Below, piece after piece: positions 43,169 to 54,801 of a stretch of 64,000 nucleotides of DNA. Both the position numbers and the translations under genes were made by a program. The first letter of the stretch is position 1. Every line of letters starts with the position of its first letter. Source of the DNA: Pomphorhynchus laevis (lineage: Eukaryota; Acanthocephala; Palaeacanthocephala; Echinorhynchida; Pomphorhynchidae); NCBI GenBank assembly GCA_012934845.2, contig WNNJ02000427.1:31431-95430 (forward strand). Reading direction: 5' to 3'. The notes below the pieces were generated by a model. It saw only the letters and a list, made by a program, of their open reading frames with translations. It searched no databases and was not told the origin of the DNA.

Positions 43169-43795
43169 TTAACCAGTCGAACTTGCGGTAGGAGTATTAT
43201 TATCAGATGGACATCTACGTAAATGCGAAATATGATGTGGAACTCCATCAACATTTATACTTGTGTTACTATTGAATTGTGCATGAAAGTCAACATCATC
43301 GATTACATTAGCGCTTTCAGATGTACTCGAAATTTTTGTCACCGAAGTTTGCATACTAACAGGATAACTCGAAGGAAACTTCACATCTCCGTTATCATTA
43401 ATAGAAACACCTCCAATCTTTTTGATCACATCCATTCCCAACAACATCTGATATGGACCACCAATATCTGAAGATAGGCACGGTATATTCACCGATCTCG
43501 TTTCGATAGAAATTTCCATTTGTCCGGTTTCATAACATTTCACCGCATTTCCGTTCATCATTGTGACCCACGTGGCGCCATTAACATCCGGGAAAGGATG
43601 TTTAAATATATCTGTAACAAGTCGACGCGACACAATACTTCTCGAACAACCAGTATCAACAAGTGCGACCGCAAGACGCCCATTTATTGTCACGTTAATT
43701 GTAGGTAGTGCATCATTAGAGGGACAGGGAAGACCAGCAGCACTTAATACTGTGCCTCCCCATCGATGTTTTTTGAATGTTCCTTGTTTGGGCAC
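43169..43795 (-). CDS. Retropepsin-type protease frame of the LTR element
   Basis: A 208-codon frame overlapping the end of gag by about 50 bases in the -1 frame, the arrangement used for programmed frameshifting in many Ty3/gypsy-like and retroviral elements. It has the active-site motif VALVDTGCSRSIVS and a later LLGMDVI, diagnostic of aspartic retropepsins. It would mature the Gag protein. The frame stays open to near the purine tract. Confidence 0.85.
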   Translation of the reverse strand: MPKQGTFKKHRWGGTVLSAAGLPCPSNDALPTINVTINGRLAVALVDTGCSRSIVSRRLVTDIFKHPFPDVNGATWVTMMNGNAVKCYETGQMEISIETRSVNIPCLSSDIGGPYQMLLGMDVIKKIGGVSINDNGDVKFPSSYPVSMQTSVTKISSTSESANVIDDVDFHAQFNSNTSINVDGVPHHISHLRRCPSDNNTPTASSTG

Positions 43796-44481
43796 TGAGG
43801 TGCCAGATGTCCAGGATCGTCACAAATATAGCACCGTCGCTCCTTGAAATGTGTACAATAACGCGCTATATGTCCTGATTTACCACAACGGAAACATGTG
43901 ACATCTTTACGTTGATGCGAGCGCAGTGCTCTTGGTTCAATATGCTTGCGAGAATGTGTAGTTGTAAGAAAACAGGACCCAGCAGACGTATTGGCAGTTG
44001 TTATAAGCGTACGTGCTCGGCATAATATATCCGATAATTTCAGATTCTCAACGGCACAGGAAGACAAAATAATATCCTTGATAGTTGATGGCAAACCGTA
44101 TACAAATTTACAACGAATCCATGCAGAATTGTCAACATTTGGATTAACGATGTTTGCATACCTTTCCAAATCTGCAGCATATGCGTCCAACGATTCGCCT
44201 TCTTGGTATTCTCGATTATTATATTTCGTAAAGGCATCAAAATCTGTAGTACCAAATGCTCGCAGCAAGGCCGCTTTGAGTTGAGAATAATCGGATTTTT
44301 GTTCCGCTGACAAATTTCTATAAATCGCATACGCCGGTCCGTCAAAGAATAGAGGAATAAACTTTTCGAGCTTTTTAACAGCTTGCAAGTCTGCGATCAT
44401 CTCCGCCCGCTCCAACCATGCTCCAAAATCGCATTCTCCGTTAAACGGTTTAATAAGGTCTCCAAAGCGCACTTTATCCAT
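43744..44481 (-). CDS. Gag (capsid-nucleocapsid) frame of the LTR element
   Basis: A 245-codon frame starting 15 bases inside the 5' LTR. It has a retrotransposon gag domain (FGAWLERAEMIADLQ, YAIYRNLSAEQKSDYSQLKA, then ESLDAYAADLERYANIV) followed by two zinc knuckles (CFRCGKSGHIARYC and CYICDDPGHLAPQC). It would form the particle shell and bind element RNA. Open throughout. Confidence 0.9.
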   Translation of the reverse strand: MDKVRFGDLIKPFNGECDFGAWLERAEMIADLQAVKKLEKFIPLFFDGPAYAIYRNLSAEQKSDYSQLKAALLRAFGTTDFDAFTKYNNREYQEGESLDAYAADLERYANIVNPNVDNSAWIRCKFVYGLPSTIKDIILSSCAVENLKLSDILCRARTLITTANTSAGSCFLTTTHSRKHIEPRALRSHQRKDVTCFRCGKSGHIARYCTHFKERRCYICDDPGHLAPQCPNKEHSKNIDGEAQY

Positions 44482-44495
44482 AAGCCGAAATAGCT

Positions 44496-44750
44496 TGTTA
44501 AACGAGCAAAGACAAAATTTAACAATCGACGTTTTTTACTACTGCAAAACGACGGAACAAAATAAGTTTTTATACATACGGTTATGCTGTCAAATAGCGG
44601 TTAATGTTTCATCAGTAAAGTTAGCGGTTAACGTTTCATCGGTGAATTGACTGCAGCTTTGCATTCGCCAGCATTTGAGAACAATGAATTATGACGAGAC
44701 ATAACAATACCATTAACAACGCATCCAGAAACAATTACATCGATTTAACA
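44496..44750 (-). repeat. 5' LTR of the gag-protease element
   Basis: 255 bp, near-identical to 42880-43137. Confidence 0.92.
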
Positions 44751-44755
44751 AGGTA
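44751..44755 (+). repeat. Target-site duplication AGGTA, other side
   Basis: Partner of 42875-42879. Confidence 0.9.
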
Positions 44756-45386
44756 AAATTGTGATTGTATAATAGACAAGACATATTAATTAATATTACA
44801 TTAATATAACATATAAATGTTATTAATATTGTAAACAGTTCGATCTCGGTCTAAATTTTTTCCTAGTCGGACACTACTTCCAATCCAGCAAGATATATCT
44901 ACTGCAAGATATCTATAATCGTAGATAATTAATCGTAGACAATAATAATCTCAAAATTTAATTAGATTCATTGCATTTTATAACTTTACGCGAACTACAT
45001 GACATGAGTAAAGGGTATACCGCAATTTACAAAATAAATTGCGGTTATAAATCGGTTATTTGAAAGCCAGCATTTTTTGCGAGTTTATGTTTAATAAAAT
45101 ATTTCATTTTAAACTACGGAAGCTTAATCTACAATTGGAAATGAACATTTTTCGAATGTTAAATTTGCTTTTTTATAAATCTAGAGATTTAATGCCTTTT
45201 AGTATAAAAATGTAATGATGTTAGAGCCACAGCCAAATATTGTTATTATACCAACATCCAAATTGTTTATTTGATAAAGGTGAACTATAAGTTGTATATT
45301 TGAAGATACCTTCAAAAGGCATCTTCATGTGTATTTAAGTGAAGTTAAATCTAAAAGGCTACGTACAGATAGAGGAGAAATATTAC

Positions 45387-45487
45387 CTTATAACAGCTTG
45401 ACAATTATAGAGAATAAATAAAACAATTCCCATATTATCGCATGATGACTTGTTAACTGCATACATCAAAGCATTCCAATGTTTTTC
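45387..45487 (-). CDS. ASAP: ASAP exon: ankyrin repeat
   Basis: Acceptor TTTTATCTACAG, donor GTAATA. It encodes EKHWNALMYAVNKSSCDNMG then IVLFILYNCQAVI, aligned with the ASAP ankyrin segment GETALHLAVRTADQTSLHLV / DFLVQNCGNL. It ends with two bases that pair with the first base of the next exon. Confidence 0.88.
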
Positions 45488-45489
45488 CT

Positions 45490-46904
45490 GTAGATAAAAT
45501 TGTAAAAAAATATATTGTATTATGATTTGTACCATATATTTATAATAAATATATAGTTTATATATTTAATTATAATACAATAATTAGCAAACTACTTTGA
45601 TTTAATATTTTTTAGAACAATATAAATCAAGTTAAATACATAAAAATTATAATTATTTGAATGATATATATAGATTGTTTCGTGCGGGATCATTAAGATC
45701 GATTGAAATCGAGACTGGTGATCCGTTGATGGATGCTTATTTATGTACTGAATAGTTGCTAGGTCACACAAGGCAACAGTAGAACAAATATATTAAATGA
45801 ATAATAATTTATTTAAACAATTTCAATAAAAATGTAAATTGAGTTTAATAAAAAATAAATTAATTAAATTAATTAATTAATTAAACTAATTAATTAAATA
45901 AATAAATTTTTAAAGGCTATATTTTATAAAACATTAGCTGTTTAATTTAGCTCGTTTTGATAAAAATATAAAAAATCTGTAATAATTAATTTTAATAAAT
46001 GAAATTCTTTATTTTAAATTAGTTACTAACATTTAATTCTACTAAATTCTAGTATAAATATTTTATAATAGAATTCATGTATTTACTATATTAATAAAAA
46101 TTGTAATGCATTATATTACGGTGTATAAGCTTTTTATTTAGAACGCAATTATTTATTGATAAAAAAACCAATACTTCAGACATTCAATTCTAAAAGAATC
46201 GATACTTCAAACGGTCAACTTTCAAAATGATTGATTAAAATAATAATAAATTTACAAAAAACGAAAACAGACATTCTTGTTGTGAGACAATCGTTGAGGT
46301 CACATACAACAGGTCACTCACAAATTTATTTTTGACTTCTACATTCGAAATAAAGCTCTCGAATGACAATGTGCTTAAACCTTTAGGTGCAAGACAGGTT
46401 CTGAATTGCTGTTGCCCTCAATCATAAATTTCTTTAGGAAATATACCTATATTTGAGCTTATCTTGCTCTTATTTGATATTTCGTCTTATATTCGGGAAA
46501 GTAAAGCAGTTATATTTTAAACTGAAAACTTACATAATGATGTAAATGCGCATTCTAAAGAAAATTTAAATCTAATGATAAATGATAATTTAATAAACTT
46601 CTCTGTATAAAAAATAATTAATTAAGTTTAATCTATTAGTTTAATATATTAATTATTAAAAATATAATTGGCATTTGATTGTATGACGATTGTGAAGACT
46701 TTACACGAATTATATTCGGAGAAATAAAATGCATTCCAATAAGAAATAATAGTAACCCAATTATAGTTGCCTTATTTTTAACTTTATTTTATAATTTATC
46801 TTTATTTTTAAATTATTTCAATAATAGCTGACTCAGTTGTAAGTTTTATTGAATATGAATTTGTTCATAACTGTTTAAAAAATAAATCTAAATTGTATAA
46901 ATAT
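45490..46904. other. ASAP intron sequence, no supported exon
   Basis: Two short open stretches were noted: a minus-strand frame at about 46235-46435 (SFESFISNVEVKNKFVSDLL) and a minus-strand stretch near 45665-45775. Neither matches an expected ASAP segment. The rest is AT-rich. Confidence 0.35.
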
Positions 46905-47070
46905 ATGAAATATATGTTTCGATATATTGATGATGTGTATTTAATTCTAAAAATTTTTATTCAATAAGCGGAACAAATTTATCGAGGTAGCCTTATTCTT
47001 AACAAAACCAATATTGATGATAAAGAATGTGTATATCTAGATATGAACATTAAATTAACATCAATTAAAA
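46905..47070 (+). mobile_element. Reverse transcriptase fragment (YIDD box), Penelope-like or related
   Basis: Encodes FRYIDDVYLILK then GSLILNKTNIDDKECVYLDM and NIKL. This is the active-site and following strand of the same reverse-transcriptase family as at 35.2 kb, in opposite orientation and followed at once by an R1 body. It is a broken fossil. Confidence 0.55.
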
Positions 47071-47230
47071 ATTGACTTTTATTTTAAATTTCAATTTTAA
47101 ATTTTAACTTGATATAAATATAAACTATACAAAATCTTACATAATTTTTTATAATTATTTATCCTCATTTTTAATTTATAAATAAAATATGTATAAAATA
47201 CATAGACTCACTTAGCTGATCTGATTGATT
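47071..47230 (+). repeat. R1 partial copy
   Basis: The body and end (ACATAGACTCACTTAGCTG, ATCTGATT) directly after the reverse-transcriptase scrap. Confidence 0.6.
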
Positions 47231-48240
47231 TAGGCCAAAAACATGCATGAACTGTTATTGAACTAGTAATGTTTTGAAATGTTTTGAAAATAATGTTAGA
47301 AAACCATTAGGTTTTCAATTACAAGCTTTAAGGTAATTTTCATTTCATTAGATTGACATTTTTGATAAATGCTTACATGATTTGGATTTCCTTCGAGGAA
47401 AGACAGCTGTTGAGAATAGGCAATAAGTAATCCACTATAGTCTTCTTTGTCAATTATTGTAAAGAGGTCATCGAATGTTAAACTGCGTTTGCAAGCAAAG
47501 CTAAAGATTTTATATTTGTTATGTATGTATTTCTGGCGTAGTAAAAACGGTGATAACTTTGTTATACTTCGATTTTCAATAAGAGAACAGAAAATGGAAT
47601 TAAATTTTCGGTTTCCAATGTTTTCAGCTATCTAAAAATTAAAACTAGATTAAAATTAAAATACAGATAAGTCAAAAACATGTATTATATATTATGCTGT
47701 AAATATATCAAAATAATATTAAAACATACAAAATTATAAACTTAATAATTAATTATAATAACTATTTAAATATTATATCATTAATTATTAATCATAAATA
47801 AATAATTAATAAATGTTATATAATTCATAATTATAAGAATTCATTATTGAAATAAAAGTTATAATTTATATTTATAAATTATGATACTTTATTTAAATAC
47901 TTTATATATAATTATATAATTATAATTATATTGCAAAAATATTACTATAATATTATCATAAAAACTATCATATTTTAAAATACTATCATATTTTATAGTA
48001 CAAAAATGTAAATTAAAATATAATTTTAATTTGTATTATAATTATAAAATAAATATTATAATATTATGTTATGAAAGTGACAAAAAATAAATTTCTATGA
48101 TGACAATCTATTTTTGCATATAAATTTATATTTAAAAATTATATTTAAATAATATCATAATTGATATTATATAGATATTAATAATCTATAAATATAAACA
48201 GATATTTATAGAAGATAGATATAATTTTTATGCTAAACGA
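47231..48240. other. ASAP intron, AT-rich
   Basis: No exon recognised. 47640-48240 is low-complexity A/T. Confidence 0.4.
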
Positions 48241-48332
48241 AATCCACTACACGATAGATTTAAATTAACATGCAGAAGGCCATGAAAACCTTCTTGGGCT
48301 ATTCGAGACAATAGTGTTTTTTGCAGGCAGCT
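48241..48332 (-). CDS. ASAP: ASAP exon: start of ankyrin region (end uncertain)
   Basis: Acceptor AAATTTATAG. It encodes SCLQKTLLSRIAQEGFHGLL then HVNLNLS, matching the ASAP stretch KLHSLCEAVKTRDIFGLLQA / YADGVDL that begins the ankyrin region. Two donors are possible (after CAT or after TATC), so the low-coordinate end is approximate. Confidence 0.55.
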
Positions 48333-48339
48333 CTATAAA

Positions 48340-49500
48340 TTTAAAACGAATTAAAATTAAGATGAATCAAATTAGTTAATGAATTATTTTTAATAAATTA
48401 TTAATAGATTTACAATAATGATTTTTTAATTCTTGATTTATTAATTAAGATATTAACATATTAATTACGCAGCGAACATTTTAAAAATGTACAATTTAAA
48501 GATGCGTTTTAAGTAAAAATGTTCGATGAAGGATTCGTAAAATTGTAATGTTCAATTTGAAAGAGATTTACAGTAAAGATTCGATCAATGAAAATAATCT
48601 TAAAGCTTTGGCTAATAGCTTTCCAAGAGGAAATTTATACACAAATTCTTTTGAGTATCTATAAATGTATTATAATAATATCTTTGATTAATATCTTCGT
48701 TTAGTTATTAATCATTTAAAGATCGTATATTCATGAAAACGTTTTATATGCTTGCTAATATTGAATTAAATGTTTTGTTTAAATGCTAGAAACGATTAAA
48801 AATAAAAGTTAATTATTACCGATCTTGTTCTCTGTATTCAGAAGAGAGAAATTATTTTAGAAATTAAATTTAAATAGTACACACTAAATCCATAACTATT
48901 AAATTTAAATGATTAATTATTCATTAATCATTTTTAAAGTTTTAGTTTTGATTAGTTTTGATTTATTTTAAATGAATCATTATATAAGGATAGCATGGAA
49001 TTTAATTTATTTTATGTGGCAAATGTGGATGGATCCACTTACAGGTCCACCAATTAAAATGACAAAAAGAAAAATATCAAGTTCAGTAGTGTACATTGGC
49101 AAAAAATGTGTACATGATGCAATATGTCAGATTTATCGGTAACATTACCGATAATGGAATTTGTTTTCATGGACACGATATATATACGCCAGAGTGACAT
49201 GTGAATATAAAAAGATAAGGTCATGCTTTACCGAGGAAGAGTATGGTATGTACAGATGCCATAATTAGATCAATATCTAGGATTGATCTTATAGTTAGAG
49301 TATATATATAGACTGAGTCGTAGGAAGGAAGTTTAAGATTGGATATTGAGTCGGATTCACGGAAACGAAAATCAAGAAATAGTAAGCGCATGGTGAAACG
49401 TTGAGAAATACTAGGCCAATTGAGAAGCAATAAAAACAACAATTTCTTGATAAGAAAAAGAAAAATAATAATACACAAGATTTTTTGTCAACCACTGGTC
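48340..49500. other. ASAP intron, unassigned
   Basis: The exon encoding the end of the ArfGAP domain should be here or in 51.8-52.0 kb but was not identified. A minus-strand stretch near 48455-48545 reads SFIEHFYLKRIFK and could be the linker helix, but it is weak. Confidence 0.3.
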
Positions 49501-49504
49501 CGGA

Positions 49505-49945
49505 TGTCGGATCGTGAAGGCAGTGTACGATCAAACTACTCCAAACATTGTGATATTGAGCGACAGACCAGAGTTCTCTTTAGATAGCATAAGGCGGACT
49601 TTGGCAAGTTTTGAGATTTGATCTCTCCACTGGTACCGAGTTCTACCTCGAGGTCTCTTTCTAGAGAGTCCGGCCTGGAAAACCCTCCGAGAAAGGTGAT
49701 CCCTAGACATCTTCAGAACGTGTCCTAGTCACCTTAACTGACTTTCTTCAATGTGGAGAAGCAGCGATTTTACTCCGAGTCAATCCTGGATGACCGAATT
49801 TCTAACATTATCTCAAAGGCTAAGACCGGCCCCACTGCGAAGGAACCTCATTTCGGTCGCCTTTATCCGAGATATTATCCTTTCGCTCATAACCCAAAGC
49901 TCATGACCATAGGTTAAGATAGAAACGAAGATTACGAGCGGTTGT
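49505..49945 (-). mobile_element. LINE 3' fragment with RTE/Rex-type C-terminus
   Basis: Minus strand: LTYGHELWVMSERIISRIKA then EMRFLRSGAGLSL, HIEESQLR, LGHVLKMSRDHL and RKRPRGRTRYQWRDQISKLA. This is the conserved tail of a LINE family widespread in animals (YGHELWV...LRRxAGLSLxDR...GRRPRGRPRTRWRD). Several stops and base changes interrupt it, and the reverse transcriptase upstream is missing, replaced by a different LINE. Old and 5'-truncated. Confidence 0.7.
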
Positions 49946-49959
49946 GTTGATAACGAGCT

Positions 49960-51740
49960 GAAGAGGTGTAGTAAGGATTTGAAAGAGTTGACTAGTAAAC
50001 TGATACAATGGTCTAGTTGTGGGAAGAGAAGTGAGGAAATAAGTTGTTTATGCGGATTAACTATCTATAATTACATAGAAGGTCACTGAGAAGAAAATAG
50101 CAGGAACGAACCTTTTCGTAAATGAATGGTTAAAGGTAAATGATGTTATTAAAAGAAACACAAAGAAATTTCAAATGGTCGACAAGGGGGAGAGAGTTGC
50201 CATCAAGAAGTACAGAGAAGAAAGAAATATAATGTTGAAGGGGATTCAACCATAGAACGCTATATTTTTCTTGGTTGATTATTTGAATTGAATTAAGGTA
50301 ATTAGAAACTTCGATTAAGCATTATGTGGAGCACAAAACACGATCACCGATAATGGATAAGCGAGAATGAGAATATAGAAGGATGTCATCTGCATATTGC
50401 ATGATATGAAAACCAAATTGTTGAGTTATGCGCGATAAGTCACCAACAAGAGAGAAAAGAATGAGGCAAAGAAAAAATCCTTAAAGAACGCCGCGCGAAA
50501 GATGATATAGTTTTAAAACGGTTCAGTCACAACGGACGGAGAAGGTGCACTCGGAGAGGTAGAATGCGAAGCACGCAACAGTGTTACAACAGAAGCCGTA
50601 GCGACGACGAAGGCAATATAGAAGTGAGTGGTTAACTATATCAAAGGCTGCTGAAGGGTCGAGGTAGATGATAAACTCCTAAAACAGCGGTCACGAGCAA
50701 TTTACAGATCATTTAGAACTTTATGGGATGTCGTTTCGGTGGAATGGTTTTGACTGTAAGCAGTCTGGAAAGGTGGATATAAGTTTGAAGTGGAAATATA
50801 AGAAAGAATCGACTTAAGATAGAACGAGACGTTTAAGAAGTTTGAATATGATCAGGAAGTTGGATATCGAACGATATGATGATGGAGTGCTGGGATCGAT
50901 GGACGATTTATTAAGTAGAGGACGAACGATGGCGGCCTTCTAGGAAGAAGAGAAAGTGTTACTGTGAATGAAAGTTTAAATAAGGTGGTAAGGAAAAGAG
51001 CAATAAGAGGTGAGATTAACTTAAGAAGATAAGTTGGAATTGAATTTAGCTTAGAATACGAGTTTTTAGGAGTAGGTGAGTACATGAAACCTCCTCAATG
51101 TATAAGGAAGATAGAACAGTTGAGGTAGGAAAGGGAGTATGATACAGAATATGAGGAGTGAAGAGTGATACTTTTAAACAGTAAGTAAGAAGGATATACT
51201 TCAAGATATTGAGGAGTTGCGAGCGAGAGTAGAGTTTAAGATTTTCCAAAAGTCTTTCGGATTATAAAAAGATTCAAGTTTATACTGCCAGAATGTTAAA
51301 GATTTTTGATGAATAAAGTAATGATGATATCGTCGGTGTCGAAGATTATCAATATGATGTTTGGAAGAAGTGTCTGAGATGTCGTAATTACATTTGATGA
51401 AGGTGACGAAGAATGCGTTTGGAAATGCGGCAATCATAGTTAAACTAAGAAGCATGATGAGATTGTTTCATAACGTAAAATGGAGAGTAAGAAGACAATC
51501 AAAGATGGTGGTCAACTCAAATTCAAATAAAAAGGATAACTTGTTAGTAGTTAGTTGTGAACTCAGCGGCGAGGTGAGGGAAGAATAAGAGATTGCGGAA
51601 ATAAGATCATCAAGTCGTAATTTGTTCAAAAGACGGGATGAGAATGCTATATTGGAATATGGATACCTAGATTTAGGCATATAGACAGTAGAAAATTATT
51701 CGAAAATCCGGGATTATTGGTGGAAATATAATAAGGCAAT
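49960..51740 (-). mobile_element. Degraded CR1/L2/Jockey-type LINE fragment
   Basis: Minus strand, several frames: NPKDFWKILNSTLARNSSIS near 51.2 kb, IPTYLLKLISPLIALFLTTL near 51.0 kb, QTAYSQNHSTETTSHKVLND near 50.75 kb, GFHIMQYADDILLYSHSRL near 50.4 kb. These are successive blocks of a CR1/L2/Jockey-group reverse transcriptase, including the YADD active site. The endonuclease part is absent or unrecognisable. Frame changes and stops are numerous. It lies inside an ASAP intron, antisense to nothing else, in the same direction as the gene. Confidence 0.75.
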
Positions 51741-51982
51741 TCAGGATGAGTAGGTAAAGCAATGCAGTCGAGAGTTCCAACAAAGATATGAGTTGCATGA
51801 GTCAGTATTATGATAAAGCGCTGCTTTATTGGACTGAATTCAATAAGCTTATCTACTTAAACATAATTTAGAAAATTTAGTTTTATTTGCTCTTGTTCAA
51901 ATTTATGATTCTCTTGATCCAATGATATTTAGGCAATCGGAAAAATAGGGTGAGACATGAATTATTCGACATGTAATAATGC

Positions 51983-52023
51983 GATCTATGAGCAAGTGAT
52001 CATAGATCACTTACTCATAGATC
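51983..52023. repeat. 19-bp-armed hairpin GATCTATGAG
   Basis: GATCTATGAGCAAGTGATC and its complement (one mismatch) around an ATA loop, 32 bases past the donor of the ASAP ArfGAP exon. Confidence 0.75.
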
Positions 52024-52054
52024 ACTTTATTATTTTCAGAATAAAAATCATAAC

Positions 52055-52188
52055 CTTTAGATTATCCTCTGAAATTTTATCCATAAATAAGGATTGAGTT
52101 CGAGAAATCTGAGCACTCATTTCTCGATGTATTCCACAACATTCGATGCATAACAGAATTCCAAAGTTTATAGAAATCCATTGAGGAT
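52055..52188 (-). CDS. ASAP: ASAP exon: ArfGAP zinc finger, arginine finger
   Basis: Acceptor TTTGATTTAAG, donor GTTATG. It joins the previous exon in frame (GAAG|AT gives Asp). It encodes PQWISINFGILLCIECCGIH then REMSAQISRTQSL. With the preceding CCDC this makes the C-x2-C-x16-C-x2-C zinc finger, and GIHR supplies the catalytic arginine. It is closest to ASAP (WLSTNLGILTCIECSGIHRE), with SAQ replacing the usual GVH. Confidence 0.92.
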
Positions 52189-52199
52189 CTTAAATCAAA

Positions 52200-54480
52200 A
52201 AAACAGTAAATCTCAATATATTCTCAATGAATATATTATCAACAATTAAATCTAATTTATCAGATTTAATACTCTGAATAAATGAAAAGAGAATACTTGA
52301 TTATACAATGATATTTCAAATCAAAGAATATTTAATATCATTGATCGGATGTCCAAATTTTAATACAATTGAGTTAACTTATTTGAATTGATATAAATCA
52401 TAAAAATATCAATTATGATATAAAATAATTATAAAATAATTATAATAATATTTATAAGTTAAAAATTATAAAATTCCTAGGAATTAAAAATCGATTATTT
52501 TATTATGTTTGATCCATATTTTTAAATTTGGAATTTTTGAGTGGTATTGTTAAAACGATCTTCTGTCTTTTATATTTTGTTAGCAGCAGACAAAATATAA
52601 AATGAAATTAAATTTGTCTTTTAAATTTGTCTTTTATTGATCCCGCTCCAAAATTCCAAAAAATTATTAATATATCCTTTACATTGCATGTATTTGTTAA
52701 TGCTTTGAATGGTGACACAACGAGCATTCGTTAAATATCAGATTTATAAACAAGATGTAAATGGAATTTTGTAAATTTTAATTTTTAACAATATTTATTT
52801 ATATTTATTTTATAAAAATAATATTATTACATTCTGAATGAACGTGTACTGAAATTTAAATATAGAAAATATTTTATTTTATGAAATAAAATATGTACTT
52901 TTTTATGTATAAAACAATAATTCATCAAAGCTATGCAATTTTAATACTTTTGACAATTTTGATTTTATAGAGTGAAATCGTACTTGTGGCAATGTAATCT
53001 GTTTAGAAGAATCTTGATGATGCCAATTAGCTGTAAAAATCAAATGAGCTTAATATCGTTTGAAAACAAGTAGCAGCATTTGTAATAATAAAACTGTATG
53101 CTTGAATTACCAATAATGTCATCACATTATATTTATAGTATTTAAAATAATTACGAAATTTATAGAGATATGTATGCATTAACTAAACCTGTAACTTTAC
53201 AATTAATGACTAATTTATCTGAATGACTAAATTTGGGGTAATATTAAAAAGTTTAAATAATACAATTATTTTTAAAATGTGTAAATTTAATAAAACAGAG
53301 TTTAAATTATTTAATTTATTTATATAATAAAAAGGAATACTGTCTTAAATTATTTACAGTTATTATCATAATAATATTTAATATTATAATATTATAATAT
53401 TATAATTACCTCGAATACATAAATATTAATCGATAAATTAATAAATTAATAAAAATTAACGATTAATGATTAAAAATTAATGTATTTGCCGTTGATATGG
53501 TTTTAAACTTATTTAGTGATACGAATACATTATGTCATTGAATATCGAAATAAAATATAAAACTAAATATTGCTATATTTAGATATTTGAAATAGATTAT
53601 CTATTATAAATGAAAAGCTTGTCAATTATGTAAAACGTATCAAATCTTAAAAAATTAAAAAACAATAAAAACATATATTGAAAATAAATGATGTTTATAC
53701 ATATTTTAAATTTTTGAGTTTTGGAACGAGATTAAAATAATCTTATTATTAATAATAATTAATAATAAGTTTTGAAACTTATTTTGAAGCTTTGAAAATA
53801 AATTTGTCTTTTATGTTTTACTAACGACAGCTTGCAAATAACATCTTTAAATCTTAATATAGCTAAGAGAATGAAACTACAAAATAAATAATGGATTTAT
53901 TTACTTGAGAAAATTTGCTTTTGACGAATTTCAAATTTCACAACTGTCTTTTTTCAAATATGATTTTGTGCTTCGCTTTCCATCTAGAAAACTAGACATC
54001 ATTTGCTTTGAGTTGCTGCTTAGTTTATTTGCTATTGATTTTGCAATTTTCGGAAATGACTTCTAATACTGACGTTTTGTAAGTATTAATACTAAACAAT
54101 CGATATCTGTTGTATATCTGATGTAGTTCATTTTACTTCATTTCATGTAAAGCCTATTTCTCGAGCAATTCCTGTTCGAGTGAACTGAACTAAGATGGAG
54201 CCTACATTGAGGTAGGTTCCTCATTTATCTATTTTAAATATACAAATCTGCGGATAGCGTGTTTATTTAATGATTTGTTAAGTTTTGAATCGAAACTTAT
54301 GATTAACGTATGGCGTTTAGGGTATGTTTAATGTAGATAAAAATGAACGCATTAATAAATCTATTAATAAAATTTATTAATAAATATATTAATCAACCTA
54401 TTTTTCGACGACATGATTTATACTCGAGTATTTATTATTCCTCATTAAATACATTCAAATTATTAATTTGAAAAAAAGAG
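52200..54480. other. ASAP intron, AT-rich
   Basis: No exon or repeat recognised. Local A/T repeats (TATTATAATATTATAATATT) near 53380. Confidence 0.4.
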
Positions 54481-54486
54481 TCTAAC

Positions 54487-54659
54487 CTTCAGCTTCGCAG
54501 TCACAGCAAATGTCGTTTCCAGGTATCTTTCTTATTGATTTAATAATCTTCAAACTATCATCACCATCGACGTTTTGCAATAAACTGTCATGCTGATTAG
54601 CCTCACATATTGATTTGTAAATCTGCTGACTCTGTACTGTACGAATGGCCTTGATCCAT
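54487..54659 (-). CDS. ASAP: ASAP exon: PH end helix, linker, first half of zinc finger
   Basis: Encodes WIKAIRTVQSQQIYKSICEA, an acidic linker (DSLLQNVDGDDSLKIIKSIR), then KIPGNDICCDCEAE. This follows ASAP (W...L...SKEEAL, AIIEDVQRLPGNDICCDCG). Acceptor TAATCGTAG, donor GTTAGA. The first base completes a lysine codon from the previous exon. Confidence 0.92.
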
Positions 54660-54701
54660 CTACGATTACGAAGCATGAGAAAGACACACATTATTTATTA
54701 C

Positions 54702-54750
54702 TTATTCATGTCTTCTAAACTTTCCGCCATTAATTGAATCTTCTGTACAT
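54702..54750 (-). CDS. ASAP: ASAP exon: PH domain, 49 nt
   Basis: Acceptor TTTTACTAG, donor GTAATA. It encodes VQKIQLMAESLEDMN, corresponding to ASAP YHFQAEDEQDY, the strand-to-helix turn of the PH domain. Phases match both neighbours. Confidence 0.88.
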
Positions 54751-54801
54751 CTAGTAAAATAAATTTAAATACAGAAATGAAAGTTTTTTTTTAAACATTA
54801 C

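Larger units (their letters stand above)
42880..44750 (-). mobile_element. Compact gag-protease LTR retroelement, looks whole but non-autonomous
   Basis: Two near-identical LTRs with TG...CA ends (42880-43137 and 44496-44750) and a 5-bp duplication AGGTA bound an internal region of only about 1.36 kb. It contains gag and an overlapping protease frame, with a purine tract (AGGCGGAGG) directly before the 3' LTR. No reverse transcriptase, RNase H or integrase is present. LTR similarity points to a very young insertion. It lies in the last intron of the ASAP gene in the same orientation. No obvious tRNA primer site was found next to the 5' LTR. It resembles in plan the gag-only terminal-repeat elements described in plants, here with a protease. 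Confidence 0.9.

Noticed and set aside
45665-45775. Mixed-composition patch readable on both strands
   Set aside because: Neither reading matches a known domain or the expected ASAP sequence.
46235-46435. Minus-strand open stretch (SFESFISNVEVKNKFVSDLL)
   Set aside because: It does not match any missing ASAP segment and lacks clear splice sites; left as unassigned intron.
49221-49534. Minus-strand frames rich in Phe and Leu beyond the LINE tail
   Set aside because: They read through a T-rich tract past the LINE end and have no domain features.
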